A stretch of 49,621 bases of DNA from a virus. Below, in pieces: positions 1-7,402 of this stretch; within the stretch, counting starts at the first letter, position 1; each line of letters starts with the position of its first letter. Below the pieces are notes generated by a model, which was not told the origin of the DNA, did no database searches, and worked only from the letters and a program-made list of their open reading frames with translations. Made by a program: the position numbers and the translations under genes. The stretch covers positions 1 to 49,621 of the IMG/VR virus record IMGVR_UViG_3300022750_000003. The stretch is one strand, 5' to 3'.

Positions 1-127
1 AGGAGTTGTCTACGTGCTCTATCTCCAGTTTCCGCAGCGGCTCGGCCTTCAACTCCTGCCAGCGCTTGAGGTTATCCGCGTTCGGCTCCAGGGCCAGCAG
101 CCGCTCCAGTGCATCGGCGGGGCAGGC
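1..127. repeat. 127-bp direct repeat, left copy (contig overlap)
   Basis: Bases 1-127 are identical to bases 49495-49621. A gene crosses the junction in frame, so the molecule closes into a 49,494 bp circle. A length of exactly 127 matches a common assembler k-mer overlap, so this is best read as the end overlap of a circular or circularly permuted genome and not as a biological terminal repeat. Confidence 0.95.
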
Positions 128-259
128 AGCCGCGTAGGCCCGCTCTATCTTATGGCACCCTTCTAGCTCCATCCGGGCCTCAGTTTCTGTGGGCTCGCCG
201 TCCATCCAAACGCTAGGCGAGAACTCGTTGCGCCAAATGCGGTGGGCTATAGCTTGCAT
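1..259 (-). CDS. Unknown phage protein, N-terminal part (continues at the right end)
   Basis: The start ATG is at 259 with a GGAGG ribosome site, overlapping the last codons of the HD hydrolase gene. The frame stays open to base 1 and continues from 49494 down to a stop at 49322, giving a 143-residue protein on the circle. It begins MQAIAHRIWRNEF and has Trp- and acid-rich segments such as FYWAWMTDADGNLH. No signal peptide, membrane segment or catalytic motif is visible. It is near the end of the left-arm operon, coupled by short overlaps on both sides. I do not recognise a family; function is unknown. Confidence 0.8.
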   Translation of the reverse strand, partial: MQAIAHRIWRNEFSPSVWMDGEPTETEARMELEGCHKIERAYAAACPADALERLLALEPNADNLKRWQELKAEPLRKLEIEHVDNS

Positions 260-765
260 AGCGATTCCTCCAGTAGTTCGTTGGCTTGCGTCCACAGCGC
301 CGGGTGCGAACAGTCGCGCAGCACCTCCAGCAGTGCGGCTTTCTCTTTCAGGTACACCCGTGCGAACTCCGGGTCCCGGTCCACGATACTGCGGGTATTG
401 CTTATCAGGTCCGCCAGCTTCACCGACTTGGCGTACGGGTTTGCTCCTGCTAGTCGCTCACAGCTCAGCCGTTTGCGAGTGGCGCGGTTTCCCTCCTCGG
501 AGTCGGTCAGTTGCTCCACCAGGCGCAACACCACCGGCCCGAACACGGTTAACAGGTCCTGCGGCTGCACCTGGGTGTCCTCCAGCACGTCATGCAGCCA
601 GGCAGCCGCTAACGCCTGAGGCAGGTCCATTCCTGCCGCCTGGAGGATCTGCACCACCTCTGCCGGGTGCACAATGTACGGCTCGCCCGTGTACTTGCGG
701 ACTTGGCCCACGGCCCCGTGCGCCGCACTGGCGTAAATCTGCGCCTTGTAAACCAAACTGCTCAT
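247..765 (-). CDS. HD-domain hydrolase, MESH1/small alarmone hydrolase-like
   Basis: A 172-residue protein made of a single RelA/SpoT-type HD domain. Visible motifs are R23 with PYIVHP (H33), the metal-binding pair H58-D59 in WLHDVLEDT with E62-D63, and D119/N123 in KLADLISNTRS. This is the full set and spacing known from RelSeq and MESH1, which remove the 3' pyrophosphate of (p)ppGpp using Mn2+. No synthetase domain is attached. The start at 765 overlaps the previous stop as ATGA. Inference: it lowers alarmone levels in the infected cell or counters alarmone-like toxins. A general nucleotide phosphohydrolase cannot be excluded. Confidence 0.85.
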   Translation of the reverse strand: MSSLVYKAQIYASAAHGAVGQVRKYTGEPYIVHPAEVVQILQAAGMDLPQALAAAWLHDVLEDTQVQPQDLLTVFGPVVLRLVEQLTDSEEGNRATRKRLSCERLAGANPYAKSVKLADLISNTRSIVDRDPEFARVYLKEKAALLEVLRDCSHPALWTQANELLEESLCKL

Positions 766-1583
766 TGATTCAGCTCCTTGACCTTGTCGAGGCAGGCGTT
801 CCAACCATCGGAAAAGCGTGTGTAGTCGAAATCCTTCCGCGGGCCAGTCATGCGCTCAGGAAGCACCACCGCTACCAGCGTGGATAACTTGGACAGCGCA
901 TCGGTGACATTCGCGAAGCCCATGTCGCGAGCCTTCTGCCAAACCTCGTCATAAAGCTCTGCCCGGTACTTGTCGCTGGTTGTGCCTTCATCGACCGATA
1001 CCGGCGCGGGCGGCGAGGTGAACTGCTTGAATGCAACCCACAGACCCTGCACATACTCGTTTGCGTAGCCTTCGCGGTCGTCGCCTCGTTCAAGCCAGTG
1101 ACCATCTAGAAAACCCAGAACCGGATGCTCGGTCGCCAGGACCCATTTCTGAAACCGTTCGCGCGGTCCTTCCAGTTGCCGCTCGACGACCGGCCCCGCT
1201 TCCTGAGCGAGAACGGCGCGGAGTTCTTCGGCAATCGGAGTATTCGATTCGCCAATGTCATCGGCACGCAATGCCAGATATTCGACTGCATTCAGCGTTA
1301 ACTGAGCCAGCTCCCGCGACATGGTTGCGGTTTTATCGTTGGTCATGGCTTTAGCCATCGCATCGTATTCCGCCTTGCCGCCTTCGATCGGGGCTCCGGT
1401 TACCCGATCCTCGATCATCTTCCAGACTGGCTCGTACTCAGGCCAATCAGACTCAATCACCACAGCTTCGACAGTAGGAATGCCTTCGCCATGGATGCAG
1501 TTCTTCAGAAACCCTGTTTGTGCGTCGGTTAATTGGTTGTGCTTGATTACGGTGTAGCGTACTTCACGCTTAAATTCGCTCAT
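762..1583 (-). CDS. Unknown phage protein, 273 aa
   Basis: The start was set at the ATG overlapping the upstream stop (ATGA), giving MSEFKREVRYTVIKHNQL; an upstream in-frame extension lacks this coupling. The protein is soluble and acidic, with no membrane segment. The N-terminal strand-rich part (VRYTVIKHNQL) resembles openings of uncharacterised Pseudomonas phage proteins, and the C-terminal half is helical. It lies between a coiled-coil protein and the HD hydrolase in one tightly coupled operon, so all three are made together early. Function is unknown. Confidence 0.75.
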   Translation of the reverse strand: MSEFKREVRYTVIKHNQLTDAQTGFLKNCIHGEGIPTVEAVVIESDWPEYEPVWKMIEDRVTGAPIEGGKAEYDAMAKAMTNDKTATMSRELAQLTLNAVEYLALRADDIGESNTPIAEELRAVLAQEAGPVVERQLEGPRERFQKWVLATEHPVLGFLDGHWLERGDDREGYANEYVQGLWVAFKQFTSPPAPVSVDEGTTSDKYRAELYDEVWQKARDMGFANVTDALSKLSTLVAVVLPERMTGPRKDFDYTRFSDGWNACLDKVKELNQ

Positions 1584-1975
1584 GACTTGGCCTCTTCGGG
1601 TTTGGTGAGGGCGGCGTCGACCTTTGACCATAGTGCACGCGGTCGAAATGATCGAGCTCCTGGCAGCTCGACAACCTCGCGTAACAATTCAACCAGTTCC
1701 GCATTCCGCCGCTCGGCGTCCGCAAGGCGCTGCTGCAAAAGATCGGCCTCTTCTGCAAATGAGAGCGAGCCTTCCTCCGCGAACTTCAAGTTCATAACTA
1801 CGGCCGCCAGCTCTTCCCGCAAAGCAGCCAGCTCAGGCTGATCCGGCGCCAGGCGAAGCACCTCGACCGCCGTACCTTTGAGCCCTTCAAACTTAAATAC
1901 GTCGCGCAGTTGCTGCTCATGCTCAGCCCACCACGCCGCTACGCTCGCCCATTCAATCGTTCTTGCCTTGCTCAT
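1580..1975 (-). CDS. Coiled-coil protein, 131 aa
   Basis: The region from about residue 50 to 110 is dominated by heptad-like runs of Leu, Ala and Glu (LAALREELAAV, DLLQQRLADAERRNAELVE), predicting a coiled coil. The N-terminus is Trp-rich (EWASVAAWWAEHEQQ). It overlaps genes on both sides by four bases. Many phages carry such a protein near nucleotide-metabolism genes, but no function is established here. It may act as an oligomerisation scaffold for its operon partners (inference). Confidence 0.75.
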   Translation of the reverse strand: MSKARTIEWASVAAWWAEHEQQLRDVFKFEGLKGTAVEVLRLAPDQPELAALREELAAVVMNLKFAEEGSLSFAEEADLLQQRLADAERRNAELVELLREVVELPGARSFRPRALWSKVDAALTKPEEAKS

Positions 1976-2232
1976 AGGACCGCCTTAACCACAATGAAAA
2001 GTGAGAACGCCAGCACGCCTGCCGATACCGTCATAACCATGGCGTAGAACGACAGCTTCCGATTTTGAACCCGCGACCATTCCACCGTAGCCTGCAGCGC
2101 GTTGCGCTCGCCCGCGACCTGGTCGAAGTCCTCAGCCTTGACGAACTGCTGGGCACCCAGCCCGAACTCCCGGTGCGCGACCGTGCCGACCTTGGCCATC
2201 TGCTGCCCTAAACGAAAATACCGAGTAACCAT
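1972..2232 (-). CDS. Small membrane-anchored protein, 86 aa
   Basis: The start ATG at 2232 follows GGTGG and lies one base beyond the upstream TGA. A soluble N-terminal part of about 60 residues is followed by one C-terminal membrane helix (SFYAMVMTVSAGVLAFSL) ending in VVKAVL, a tail-anchored layout. The gene is the second of the operon driven from 2418. Early phage proteins of this shape often act on the host inner membrane, but I see no specific motif; function is unknown. Confidence 0.7.
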   Translation of the reverse strand: MVTRYFRLGQQMAKVGTVAHREFGLGAQQFVKAEDFDQVAGERNALQATVEWSRVQNRKLSFYAMVMTVSAGVLAFSLFIVVKAVL

Positions 2233-2233
2233 T

Positions 2234-2362
2234 TCACCACCTATTGAATTTAACCGGGGAATAGCCCCCATGGTCTCCTAGCATGTAGAACAGCTCGCCC
2301 TCAGCTATCCGCCAAGGGTAGACCCAGTCGATGTACCCCCGGAACAGAATCGCCGTTTTCAC
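2234..2362 (-). CDS. Small protein, 42 aa, first gene after promoter
   Basis: The GTG start at 2362 is chosen because GAGGAG lies eight bases upstream and the promoter at 2390-2418 would start transcripts near 2383; a longer frame would begin upstream of that promoter. The product begins MKTAILFRGYIDWVYPWR and is rich in aromatic residues. Its stop is one base from the next start. It is likely a real leader gene of the operon, with unknown function. Confidence 0.6.
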   Translation of the reverse strand: MKTAILFRGYIDWVYPWRIAEGELFYMLGDHGGYSPVKFNRW

Positions 2363-2389
2363 CGTTAGAACTCCTCTGAAAGTGCGCCC

Positions 2390-2418
2390 AGTATGCGCCC
2401 GCCTTTTATAGCTGTCAA
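2390..2418 (-). promoter_or_regulatory. Sigma-70 promoter P1 with GC-rich discriminator
   Basis: On the minus strand: TTGACA, a 17-base spacer ending GGCGGGCG, then CATACT, followed at once by GGGCGCAC. It drives the genes from 2362 through the circle junction to 49023. The -35 box is fused to the T-tract of the terminator just upstream. Confidence 0.85.
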
Positions 2419-2443
2419 ATAAAAAGCGGCCCCGAAGGACCGC
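2419..2443 (-). terminator. Rho-independent terminator after prim-pol gene
   Basis: Minus-strand hairpin GCGGTCC-TTCG-GGGCCGC followed by TTTTTATTT. It lies six bases after the prim-pol stop, and its T-tract runs directly into the -35 box of P1. Confidence 0.85.
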
Positions 2444-2448
2444 CCGTT

Positions 2449-5067
2449 TCATTGCGTCTTAACGCACCATTTTGTAACGCCGCCCTTGCCCCGCGTCTCG
2501 CTCGCCGTGAAGTACATTCCGTCGATCTTGCGGCCCTTCATCCGGCGCAGCCAGTACCCGAACTGCGCGGGGTCCTGCCGGCCTTTGTAGGTGGTGATAG
2601 ACCCGTAGACCTCCTGCCACTCCGCGGCCACCTCGCCCTCGAACGGAGAGGATGCCAGGTCGCGAAGCAGCATAGGCTCAGCACCGAACCTCTCGGACCA
2701 GACGTGCAGCATCCGGCGCAGTTGCATGGTCTCGCCGTCCTCTGCCTGCGCAGCGCGGATGGTGGCCATCGGATCCGCATAGCCCAGCCACAGCGTGCAG
2801 TTGCGCACCAGGCGCGACCACTCCTCGAACGACGCCAGGCCCTCCTTGCTCATCAGCGGCGAGCCGGCCGCCCGGTAGCTAGTCAGCAGGTCCAGCAGGT
2901 CCGCCCGGTAGTTCGCCAGGTTTTCCCGAATCACCGTCCGGGGGTCGAAGCCGTGCATGCGGGACTCGGGGTTCTCCGGGCTGTCCAGGATGATCGACAT
3001 TACCCGTCGCACCACGTCGCCCTGCAGACCTACGTTGTTGCCGTTGAGCACCCACAGTGCCCGGTTGCTGACAGACACCAGTTTCATTCCGCCCAGGCCC
3101 CGGGCCCGGTAGCTCTCACTGGTCATCGCCGAGCAGAACGTGGCGTTCGGCTTGAGCACTGACATGACGTTGTCGAACAGCACACCGCGCGGGCCTTCCA
3201 GCAGCATGGAAATAAGGGTTTTCCCCTGCTCCGCCGGGTCGTCCGGCAAGGTCAGCGGCGCCGGGGAACCGGTGGCGGCGATCATGAGCGCCTCAGACAG
3301 CAGCGTTTTACCAGTGCCGTGCACCTGGGCGTTCACCAAGAACGCCGGAGCCGTCGGCAACGATGGGCGGCATACCGCGGTCAGCAGCGCGGCTACCATC
3401 GTGCCCCGGGCCGCGTCGTCGGCAAACGGGAACTCTGCGAACGGTGCCCACACCCGAGCTTTGCACGCGTCCAGCTCCGCTCCTACAAGGGCCCGCGGCT
3501 CGCGCACCGGCTCGGATAGCAGGTACAGGCCGGTTTCCCGGTCCAGGCCCACCTCGGTGATAACCGACCCGTCTGCCCGCGCTGTCGGCATTGGCACGGC
3601 CGCTTTAACCTGGCGCACGCCCGGGAACTCGCCGTTACCGAGGAGCCGGCGCACCAGCGACTCAGGACACTTGGCTGCAGCGCCCTTGCCGCCCTTGGTC
3701 AGTTGCAGGTGCGTCTCGAGCAGATGCGACAGGCTGTGCACGTCGTGGTCGAGGATCCGGCCGTCGGAGGTCACCCGCACCAGCAGGCCGTCCCGCTCGA
3801 ACAGGCCTGGCAGGTGCTGGAACATCCCCAGGCACACCCGGAACGCGTGCACCAGGACACCGTCGTCTACCGATACTGTGGGCTGATCCTGCATTACTGC
3901 AGCTTGCTCAGGCGTGCGAGGCCGCACGGTGTACCAGGTCGTGCGGTACGCGCAGTTGTAGGCGATGGCAGAACGGTCGACCGTACGGCCGCCGAGCAGC
4001 AGTATCTCGGCCACCCGCTCGCAGTTGCCGCCGGTGCGCCAGCACAGGTCGTCCACCACGTCGGCACCGTTCTGCCAGCGCGTAGCGAACCCACGGTGGT
4101 TGTCGGTCAGCATGTCGCCCAGCAGCTCGGCGGCGGTGTCGTCACCCTGGAAGTTTGCCACCGGTGCGGTAGTCCACTCGACGGTCGATGCCTCGGGGCT
4201 GGAGAGGGCGAACGGTTCCCCAGCACCGGCGAACGCTGCGGCCGGGCACACCTGGTTCTGTTCGGCGGTTAGGCCAGCGTCGTGCAGCAGCGAGCCGAGC
4301 GTGCGCGCGTTGGTGGCGTCCGAGTTCCAGGTTTCCCACTTGTCCGCAAAGGCGCCGTCGTCGTGCCGCGCGTCACCGGCGGACCACGCGCGGCAGAGTT
4401 CGAAGCCCAGGCCCTCGGCGCCCTCGGTCGTGTCCTCCCAGTGCTTCACCGACGCGATGGCGCCCACCCACTGGTGGTAATCGCAGTCCGGTGGAATGAC
4501 GGCCAGGGCCTGCTCGATGCGGGAGGAGTCGGCGAGCGACCCGGTGTGGCCGCCTGCAGGACGCACGGCCGCGTGCTTGACCAGAAATCCCGGGATTGGT
4601 GCGGGCGCCGCGTCGTGCCCATTGGCCCACTCATAGCGGCCACCGTTCGGATGCAGGCTTGGCGGCAGCACCGCATAGCCGTTGTACTTGCCGTCGATGC
4701 CGGTGGCCGGCGCACCGCTGTAGCGGATACCTGGAGTGTTCGGCGCCACCAGGTAGTCGTGGTAGCCACCACCAGGGCTGCGCACCCGCAGGGGCGACTC
4801 GACAGGGGGCAGAGTGGCCAGTGACTCCAGGCCGCCGTTACGCGGGTCCACGTCCCACACGTACAGACCGCCGCACGAGGCCGACGGTTTGCAGGCGATG
4901 TTGGCCTCAGGGTTCGCGGTCCACCAGGCGTCTACGGTGGCCAGGTCGGTCGTAGCCTCGCTGCTCCCGTTGGAGCCGGCGAACGGGGATTTTGTGCCGG
5001 GGACGAGCGGGAACACAGCAAAGCCACGGGAGGCGTAATAGCGGGCCCACTGGTGAAGGGAGCTCAT
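2449..5067 (-). CDS. Bifunctional prim-pol and AAA+ helicase-like replication protein
   Basis: An 872-residue replication initiator. Residues 1-160 form an archaeo-eukaryotic primase/prim-pol domain, with the catalytic pair in YVWDVDPRNGG (D72, D74), H103 in SPGGGYHDY, and YNGYAVLPPSLHPNGG. Residues about 183-265 look like a PriCT-2 domain. A middle region carrying RTGGNCERVAEILLLG resembles the helicase-binding segment of NrS-1-type polymerases. The C-terminal motor has Walker A VHGTGKT (582-589) and a Walker B-like GVLFDNV. It would prime and unwind at the phage origin. It overlaps the HTH gene upstream (ATGA), and a strong terminator follows. Confidence 0.88.
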   Translation of the reverse strand: MSSLHQWARYYASRGFAVFPLVPGTKSPFAGSNGSSEATTDLATVDAWWTANPEANIACKPSASCGGLYVWDVDPRNGGLESLATLPPVESPLRVRSPGGGYHDYLVAPNTPGIRYSGAPATGIDGKYNGYAVLPPSLHPNGGRYEWANGHDAAPAPIPGFLVKHAAVRPAGGHTGSLADSSRIEQALAVIPPDCDYHQWVGAIASVKHWEDTTEGAEGLGFELCRAWSAGDARHDDGAFADKWETWNSDATNARTLGSLLHDAGLTAEQNQVCPAAAFAGAGEPFALSSPEASTVEWTTAPVANFQGDDTAAELLGDMLTDNHRGFATRWQNGADVVDDLCWRTGGNCERVAEILLLGGRTVDRSAIAYNCAYRTTWYTVRPRTPEQAAVMQDQPTVSVDDGVLVHAFRVCLGMFQHLPGLFERDGLLVRVTSDGRILDHDVHSLSHLLETHLQLTKGGKGAAAKCPESLVRRLLGNGEFPGVRQVKAAVPMPTARADGSVITEVGLDRETGLYLLSEPVREPRALVGAELDACKARVWAPFAEFPFADDAARGTMVAALLTAVCRPSLPTAPAFLVNAQVHGTGKTLLSEALMIAATGSPAPLTLPDDPAEQGKTLISMLLEGPRGVLFDNVMSVLKPNATFCSAMTSESYRARGLGGMKLVSVSNRALWVLNGNNVGLQGDVVRRVMSIILDSPENPESRMHGFDPRTVIRENLANYRADLLDLLTSYRAAGSPLMSKEGLASFEEWSRLVRNCTLWLGYADPMATIRAAQAEDGETMQLRRMLHVWSERFGAEPMLLRDLASSPFEGEVAAEWQEVYGSITTYKGRQDPAQFGYWLRRMKGRKIDGMYFTASETRGKGGVTKWCVKTQ

Positions 5068-5423
5068 AACGAAACCCGCTCGTGCAACATCATTGCGTAG
5101 TTACCGACGGACGCGTAGTCGCGCGCCGCGGCGGACCGGGCCAGCAGGTCGTGCAGTTCGTCCACCGGTGCCGATTCCCACCCGTGCTTCCCGTCCACGC
5201 GGCCCTTGGCCATCTTGTCGCGCATGGCGGCGGTGAACCGGGTAATAGCGGCGTCGTCAGCAGTCACCGCGCAGCCGGTGGACACCAGGACGGCCTGCAG
5301 GTCGAATCGCAGGAGGTCACCGAGACGGTGGTGGGGGATAGAGCCCTGTGCGGCTAGGCGTTGAACGTGTCGGACGGTTAGGCCCATGATTTCAGCAAGT
5401 TGCTTAGCGTTGATAAAGGTCAC
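5064..5423 (-). CDS. HTH DNA-binding protein, excisionase/MerR-type
   Basis: A GTG start preceded by AGAGGA at eight bases. The N-terminus (AKQLAEIMGLTVRHVQRLA, then GSIPHHRLGDLLRF) is a winged-helix HTH of the excisionase/MerR type. The C-terminal 70 residues are charged and of no known fold. It is directly coupled to the prim-pol, so it may bind the origin and load the replicase, or act as a repressor (inference). Excision itself is unlikely, since no integrase is present. Confidence 0.8.
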   Translation of the reverse strand: MTFINAKQLAEIMGLTVRHVQRLAAQGSIPHHRLGDLLRFDLQAVLVSTGCAVTADDAAITRFTAAMRDKMAKGRVDGKHGWESAPVDELHDLLARSAAARDYASVGNYAMMLHERVSL

Positions 5424-5463
5424 GTTGCGTCCTCTGCGTCATTTTGCGACATGCTACAGACAT

Positions 5464-5487
5464 AAAAAACCCGGCGCAATGGCCGGG
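5464..5487 (-). terminator. Rho-independent terminator upstream of the HTH gene
   Basis: Minus-strand stem CCCGGC/GCCGGG with a six-base loop, followed by six T. It follows the 63-aa gene and should lower read-through into the HTH/prim-pol pair. No clear promoter was seen between it and 5423, so those genes may depend on read-through or a weak promoter. Confidence 0.8.
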
Positions 5488-5498
5488 CGGATTAATTG

Positions 5499-5690
5499 TC
5501 AGGCCCAGTGGAACGAATCCCATGGTTGCCCGGTCCTTGCCCGTTTTAGGTGGCAGTCGAAGTAGAAACGCAAGTCCGTTCGAGTAGCCCAACCCGGCCG
5601 AAAAGGCTGGTAGCTCGCTCTCCTCGACCGAACCCTGGCGGCGGCCTGCTGCCACAGCGCACGGCTCGCTCGGTCCATCTTGCTGAGCAT
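5499..5690 (-). CDS. Small basic protein, 63 aa
   Basis: The ATG at 5690 shares a base with the upstream stop (TGATG), with GAGGTG upstream. The product is Arg-rich (WQQAAARVRSRRASYQPF) with aromatic residues near the C-terminus (FYFDCHLKRARTG), consistent with nucleic-acid binding but not diagnostic. A terminator follows immediately. A longer overlapping frame that reads through that terminator was not used. Confidence 0.65.
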   Translation of the reverse strand: MLSKMDRASRALWQQAAARVRSRRASYQPFRPGWATRTDLRFYFDCHLKRARTGQPWDSFHWA

Positions 5691-6037
5691 CAAGGATGCA
5701 CCTCATAGTCGTCTAGGATTTTCTCGTGGGTTTTCCAGTGGCTGCGGCCCTCCCACAGAGGCACCAGGTACGCCGCCGACCGACCACCCATCATGCGCCC
5801 GGACACTTGGTGAATGCGGAACCACTGGCCGTCCTTCTTGCGCTTGAGTAGCCGCCGCCCGAGGTTCATCACCCGGGCCAGTAGCTCCTCCCCTGCGTCC
5901 CGTTCGCGAACTCGGCGAATAGCCATTTCAATGCCAGCCCCGAAGGTGGCATGTATGACAGACTGCTTCCGCCCGGCTGCCCGCATTGCCAGGGCCTCGG
6001 CCACCATTTCATCGGTGTATTTCGTTGTGTTGACCAT
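5690..6037 (-). CDS. Putative HTH-containing phage protein, 115 aa
   Basis: The start ATG shares a base with the upstream stop (TAATG). The first 45 residues (YTDEMVAEALAMRAAGRKQ) look like a small HTH of the kind that recognises DNA repeats. A basic stretch, RRLLKRKKDGQWFRIH, follows, and then a Gly/Trp-rich end. It sits in a run of small left-arm genes and could be a transcription or replication accessory factor. No family was recognised with confidence. Confidence 0.7.
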   Translation of the reverse strand: MVNTTKYTDEMVAEALAMRAAGRKQSVIHATFGAGIEMAIRRVRERDAGEELLARVMNLGRRLLKRKKDGQWFRIHQVSGRMMGGRSAAYLVPLWEGRSHWKTHEKILDDYEVHP

Positions 6038-6360
6038 TAGCTAAAAGTCCCCTTCTGCCCCGGCTCGAGCGGCCACGGCTGTTCCTGTTTGCAGCCCGTG
6101 CAAAGCTTAGTGTTCGTGCTGTGCATCGGCACCAGCAGTTCACCCTCGCAGCACTTGGACGGCTTGCAGTTGTAGCCGTACTCGTCCCAGGTTTTCGGCC
6201 GGGCCGTGGCTACCGGCTGCATGCTTACCAGGTAGAGGGCCGTCAGCAACCCCGCCCCCATCATGCTCAGCACGGCGGCGTGAATAAACAAGCCTTCATA
6301 GGCCACCATCGCGGAGCTGACCGCACACCCGAACACGCACAACGCTAGATAAAGTTTCAC
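6037..6360 (-). CDS. Membrane protein with C-terminal zinc ribbon, 107 aa
   Basis: A GTG start overlaps the upstream stop as GTGA. Two membrane helices (about residues 2-20 and 27-47) are followed by a soluble tail with two cysteine pairs, SKCCEGELLVP and KLCTGCKQEQPW, which would form a zinc ribbon on one face of the inner membrane. The next upstream gene also ends in a cysteine cluster, so the two may work together (inference). Function is unknown. Confidence 0.72.
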   Translation of the reverse strand: MKLYLALCVFGCAVSSAMVAYEGLFIHAAVLSMMGAGLLTALYLVSMQPVATARPKTWDEYGYNCKPSKCCEGELLVPMHSTNTKLCTGCKQEQPWPLEPGQKGTFS

Positions 6361-6713
6361 AGGACCCGCTCCTTTTTATGCTTGCAGTGTTGGCATTTCC
6401 ATTGGTGGCGGACCAGCACCATCGGTTTCATATGGCACCGCGGCGGTGGCGGGGCGTCCGTCGCCCCTATCAGTTCGCACGTCTGGTCGAACATCTGCCA
6501 GGCGACGGCCAGCACCTTGTCGTCGCTCAGGGTGGTCGCCAGCTTGCGCAGGTTCGGCCGGTGCTCATAGGGTGCACTGTCCCGCATGCTCCGGGCGGTC
6601 TGCCGGATAGCGTCCGCAGTCCCGTGGATCCGAAGAGTCAAGGCCATGCACACCACTACGTCCATCGGCGAGTAGGGCGTGCTTTGAGTGCGTCCGCGCG
6701 TCACTGCTCGCAT
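6357..6713 (-). CDS. Small protein with C-terminal zinc finger, 118 aa
   Basis: The start at 6713 (MRAVTRGRTQST) has GGAGG nine bases upstream; a slightly longer start was rejected for lack of one. A helical central region (residues 20-90) is followed by a Cys/His cluster at the C-terminus (RCHMKPMVLV and WKCQHCKHKK). Coupled by GTGA to the membrane zinc-ribbon gene. Probably binds nucleic acid or a host protein; function is unknown. Confidence 0.72.
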   Translation of the reverse strand: MRAVTRGRTQSTPYSPMDVVVCMALTLRIHGTADAIRQTARSMRDSAPYEHRPNLRKLATTLSDDKVLAVAWQMFDQTCELIGATDAPPPPRCHMKPMVLVRHQWKCQHCKHKKERVL

Positions 6714-6934
6714 GGTTCGGGCCTCCAAGTAAACGACACTTCCGGGGCCGGGAACAGGTTCGGCTGGTTCTCAAAGCTGACGAAAACCCAGTCGGATCCC
6801 GATGCAAACACGACCAGGTTGCCTTCACAAACACCGTACCCGACAACTACCGCCGGCACCCGCTCTCCCGGTATCTGCGCGGCTACACTAATGCCGACCG
6901 GTGGCGGCCAGGTGCCGTCCCATTTCAGTTCCAT
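6701..6934 (-). CDS. Small MELK-type phage protein, 77 aa
   Basis: Begins MELKWDGTWPPPVGI and is strand-rich, with VPAVVVGYGVCEGNLVVF forming a likely small beta barrel. The start overlaps the upstream gene's last codons in the same way as its neighbour (the EQWN-stop/MELK junction). The two junctions share 19 identical bases, suggesting that one gene arose from the other by tandem duplication followed by divergence. Function is unknown. Confidence 0.72.
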   Translation of the reverse strand: MELKWDGTWPPPVGISVAAQIPGERVPAVVVGYGVCEGNLVVFASGSDWVFVSFENQPNLFPAPEVSFTWRPEPCEQ

Positions 6935-6941
6935 TGCTCGC
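6923..6941. repeat. 19-bp direct repeat at gene junction, copy 1
   Basis: Identical to 7384-7402. Each copy spans the overlap where one gene ends (EQWN and stop) and the next begins (MELK), so the repeat carries stop, start and part of the ribosome site. Confidence 0.85.
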
Positions 6942-7395
6942 GCTCCAGGGCGGCCCGTACCACCCAGCGGACGTCGTTAACTGTCCAATGCCGGTTGCAG
7001 CTCCAGTCAACCCCGGGGCTCGGGTCTACCACTTTCCCGAGTACGCCCATAGTCACCCGTTCGCACCTTGCGTCAAATTGCCCCGGGGTGTCGGGCAGCC
7101 GGCAGCCGGCGTCATACAGGGCTTCCACCATACCGCTGCGGTTAGCGCCGGCGGCCATGGTCAGGAGAACGCCGAACATGCGGTCGCAGTGCGCGGCCCG
7201 CGCCACCTTTTCCGGAATTTCACGGGTTACCAGTTTTTCCAAGATCGACGGAACCGGCAAGCGCGTAGGGTGCCAGTCAAAGCCGGTCCAGTAGGACCAC
7301 TGCTCGCCGTCCAGCCGGTAAGCACGGGTAGGGTAGCGGCCGAAAGCTGTACAGAAGTGGGTAGCCCCCTCCGGCCATTCAATTTTCAGTTCCAT
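6925..7395 (-). CDS. MELK-type phage protein, 156 aa
   Basis: The N-terminus MELKIEWPEGATHFCTAFG resembles short phage proteins that open with this Trp/Pro segment. An aromatic hairpin (EQWSYWTGFDWHP) follows, and then a helical C-terminal half with several cysteines. It overlaps the genes on both sides by ten bases. It is likely a small early protein of the left arm; I cannot assign an activity. Confidence 0.75.
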   Translation of the reverse strand: MELKIEWPEGATHFCTAFGRYPTRAYRLDGEQWSYWTGFDWHPTRLPVPSILEKLVTREIPEKVARAAHCDRMFGVLLTMAAGANRSGMVEALYDAGCRLPDTPGQFDARCERVTMGVLGKVVDPSPGVDWSCNRHWTVNDVRWVVRAALEREQWN

Positions 7396-7402
7396 TGCTC
7401 GC
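7384..7402. repeat. 19-bp direct repeat at gene junction, copy 2
   Basis: Second copy of the 19-base junction repeat, 461 bases from the first. The spacing equals the length of one gene, as expected after a tandem gene duplication. Confidence 0.85.

Noticed and set aside
1-127. Biological direct terminal repeat
   Set aside because: Length is exactly a usual k-mer size and the genome closes in frame, so an assembly overlap explains it; real ends cannot be judged from sequence alone.
3140-3886. Long plus-strand frame inside the prim-pol gene
   Set aside because: Antisense shadow caused by high GC and codon bias; no ribosome site and low-complexity product.
5404-5706. 100-residue minus-strand frame
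   Set aside because: It runs through a strong terminator and overlaps the HTH gene start; the 63-residue gene at 5499-5690 has coupling and a ribosome site.
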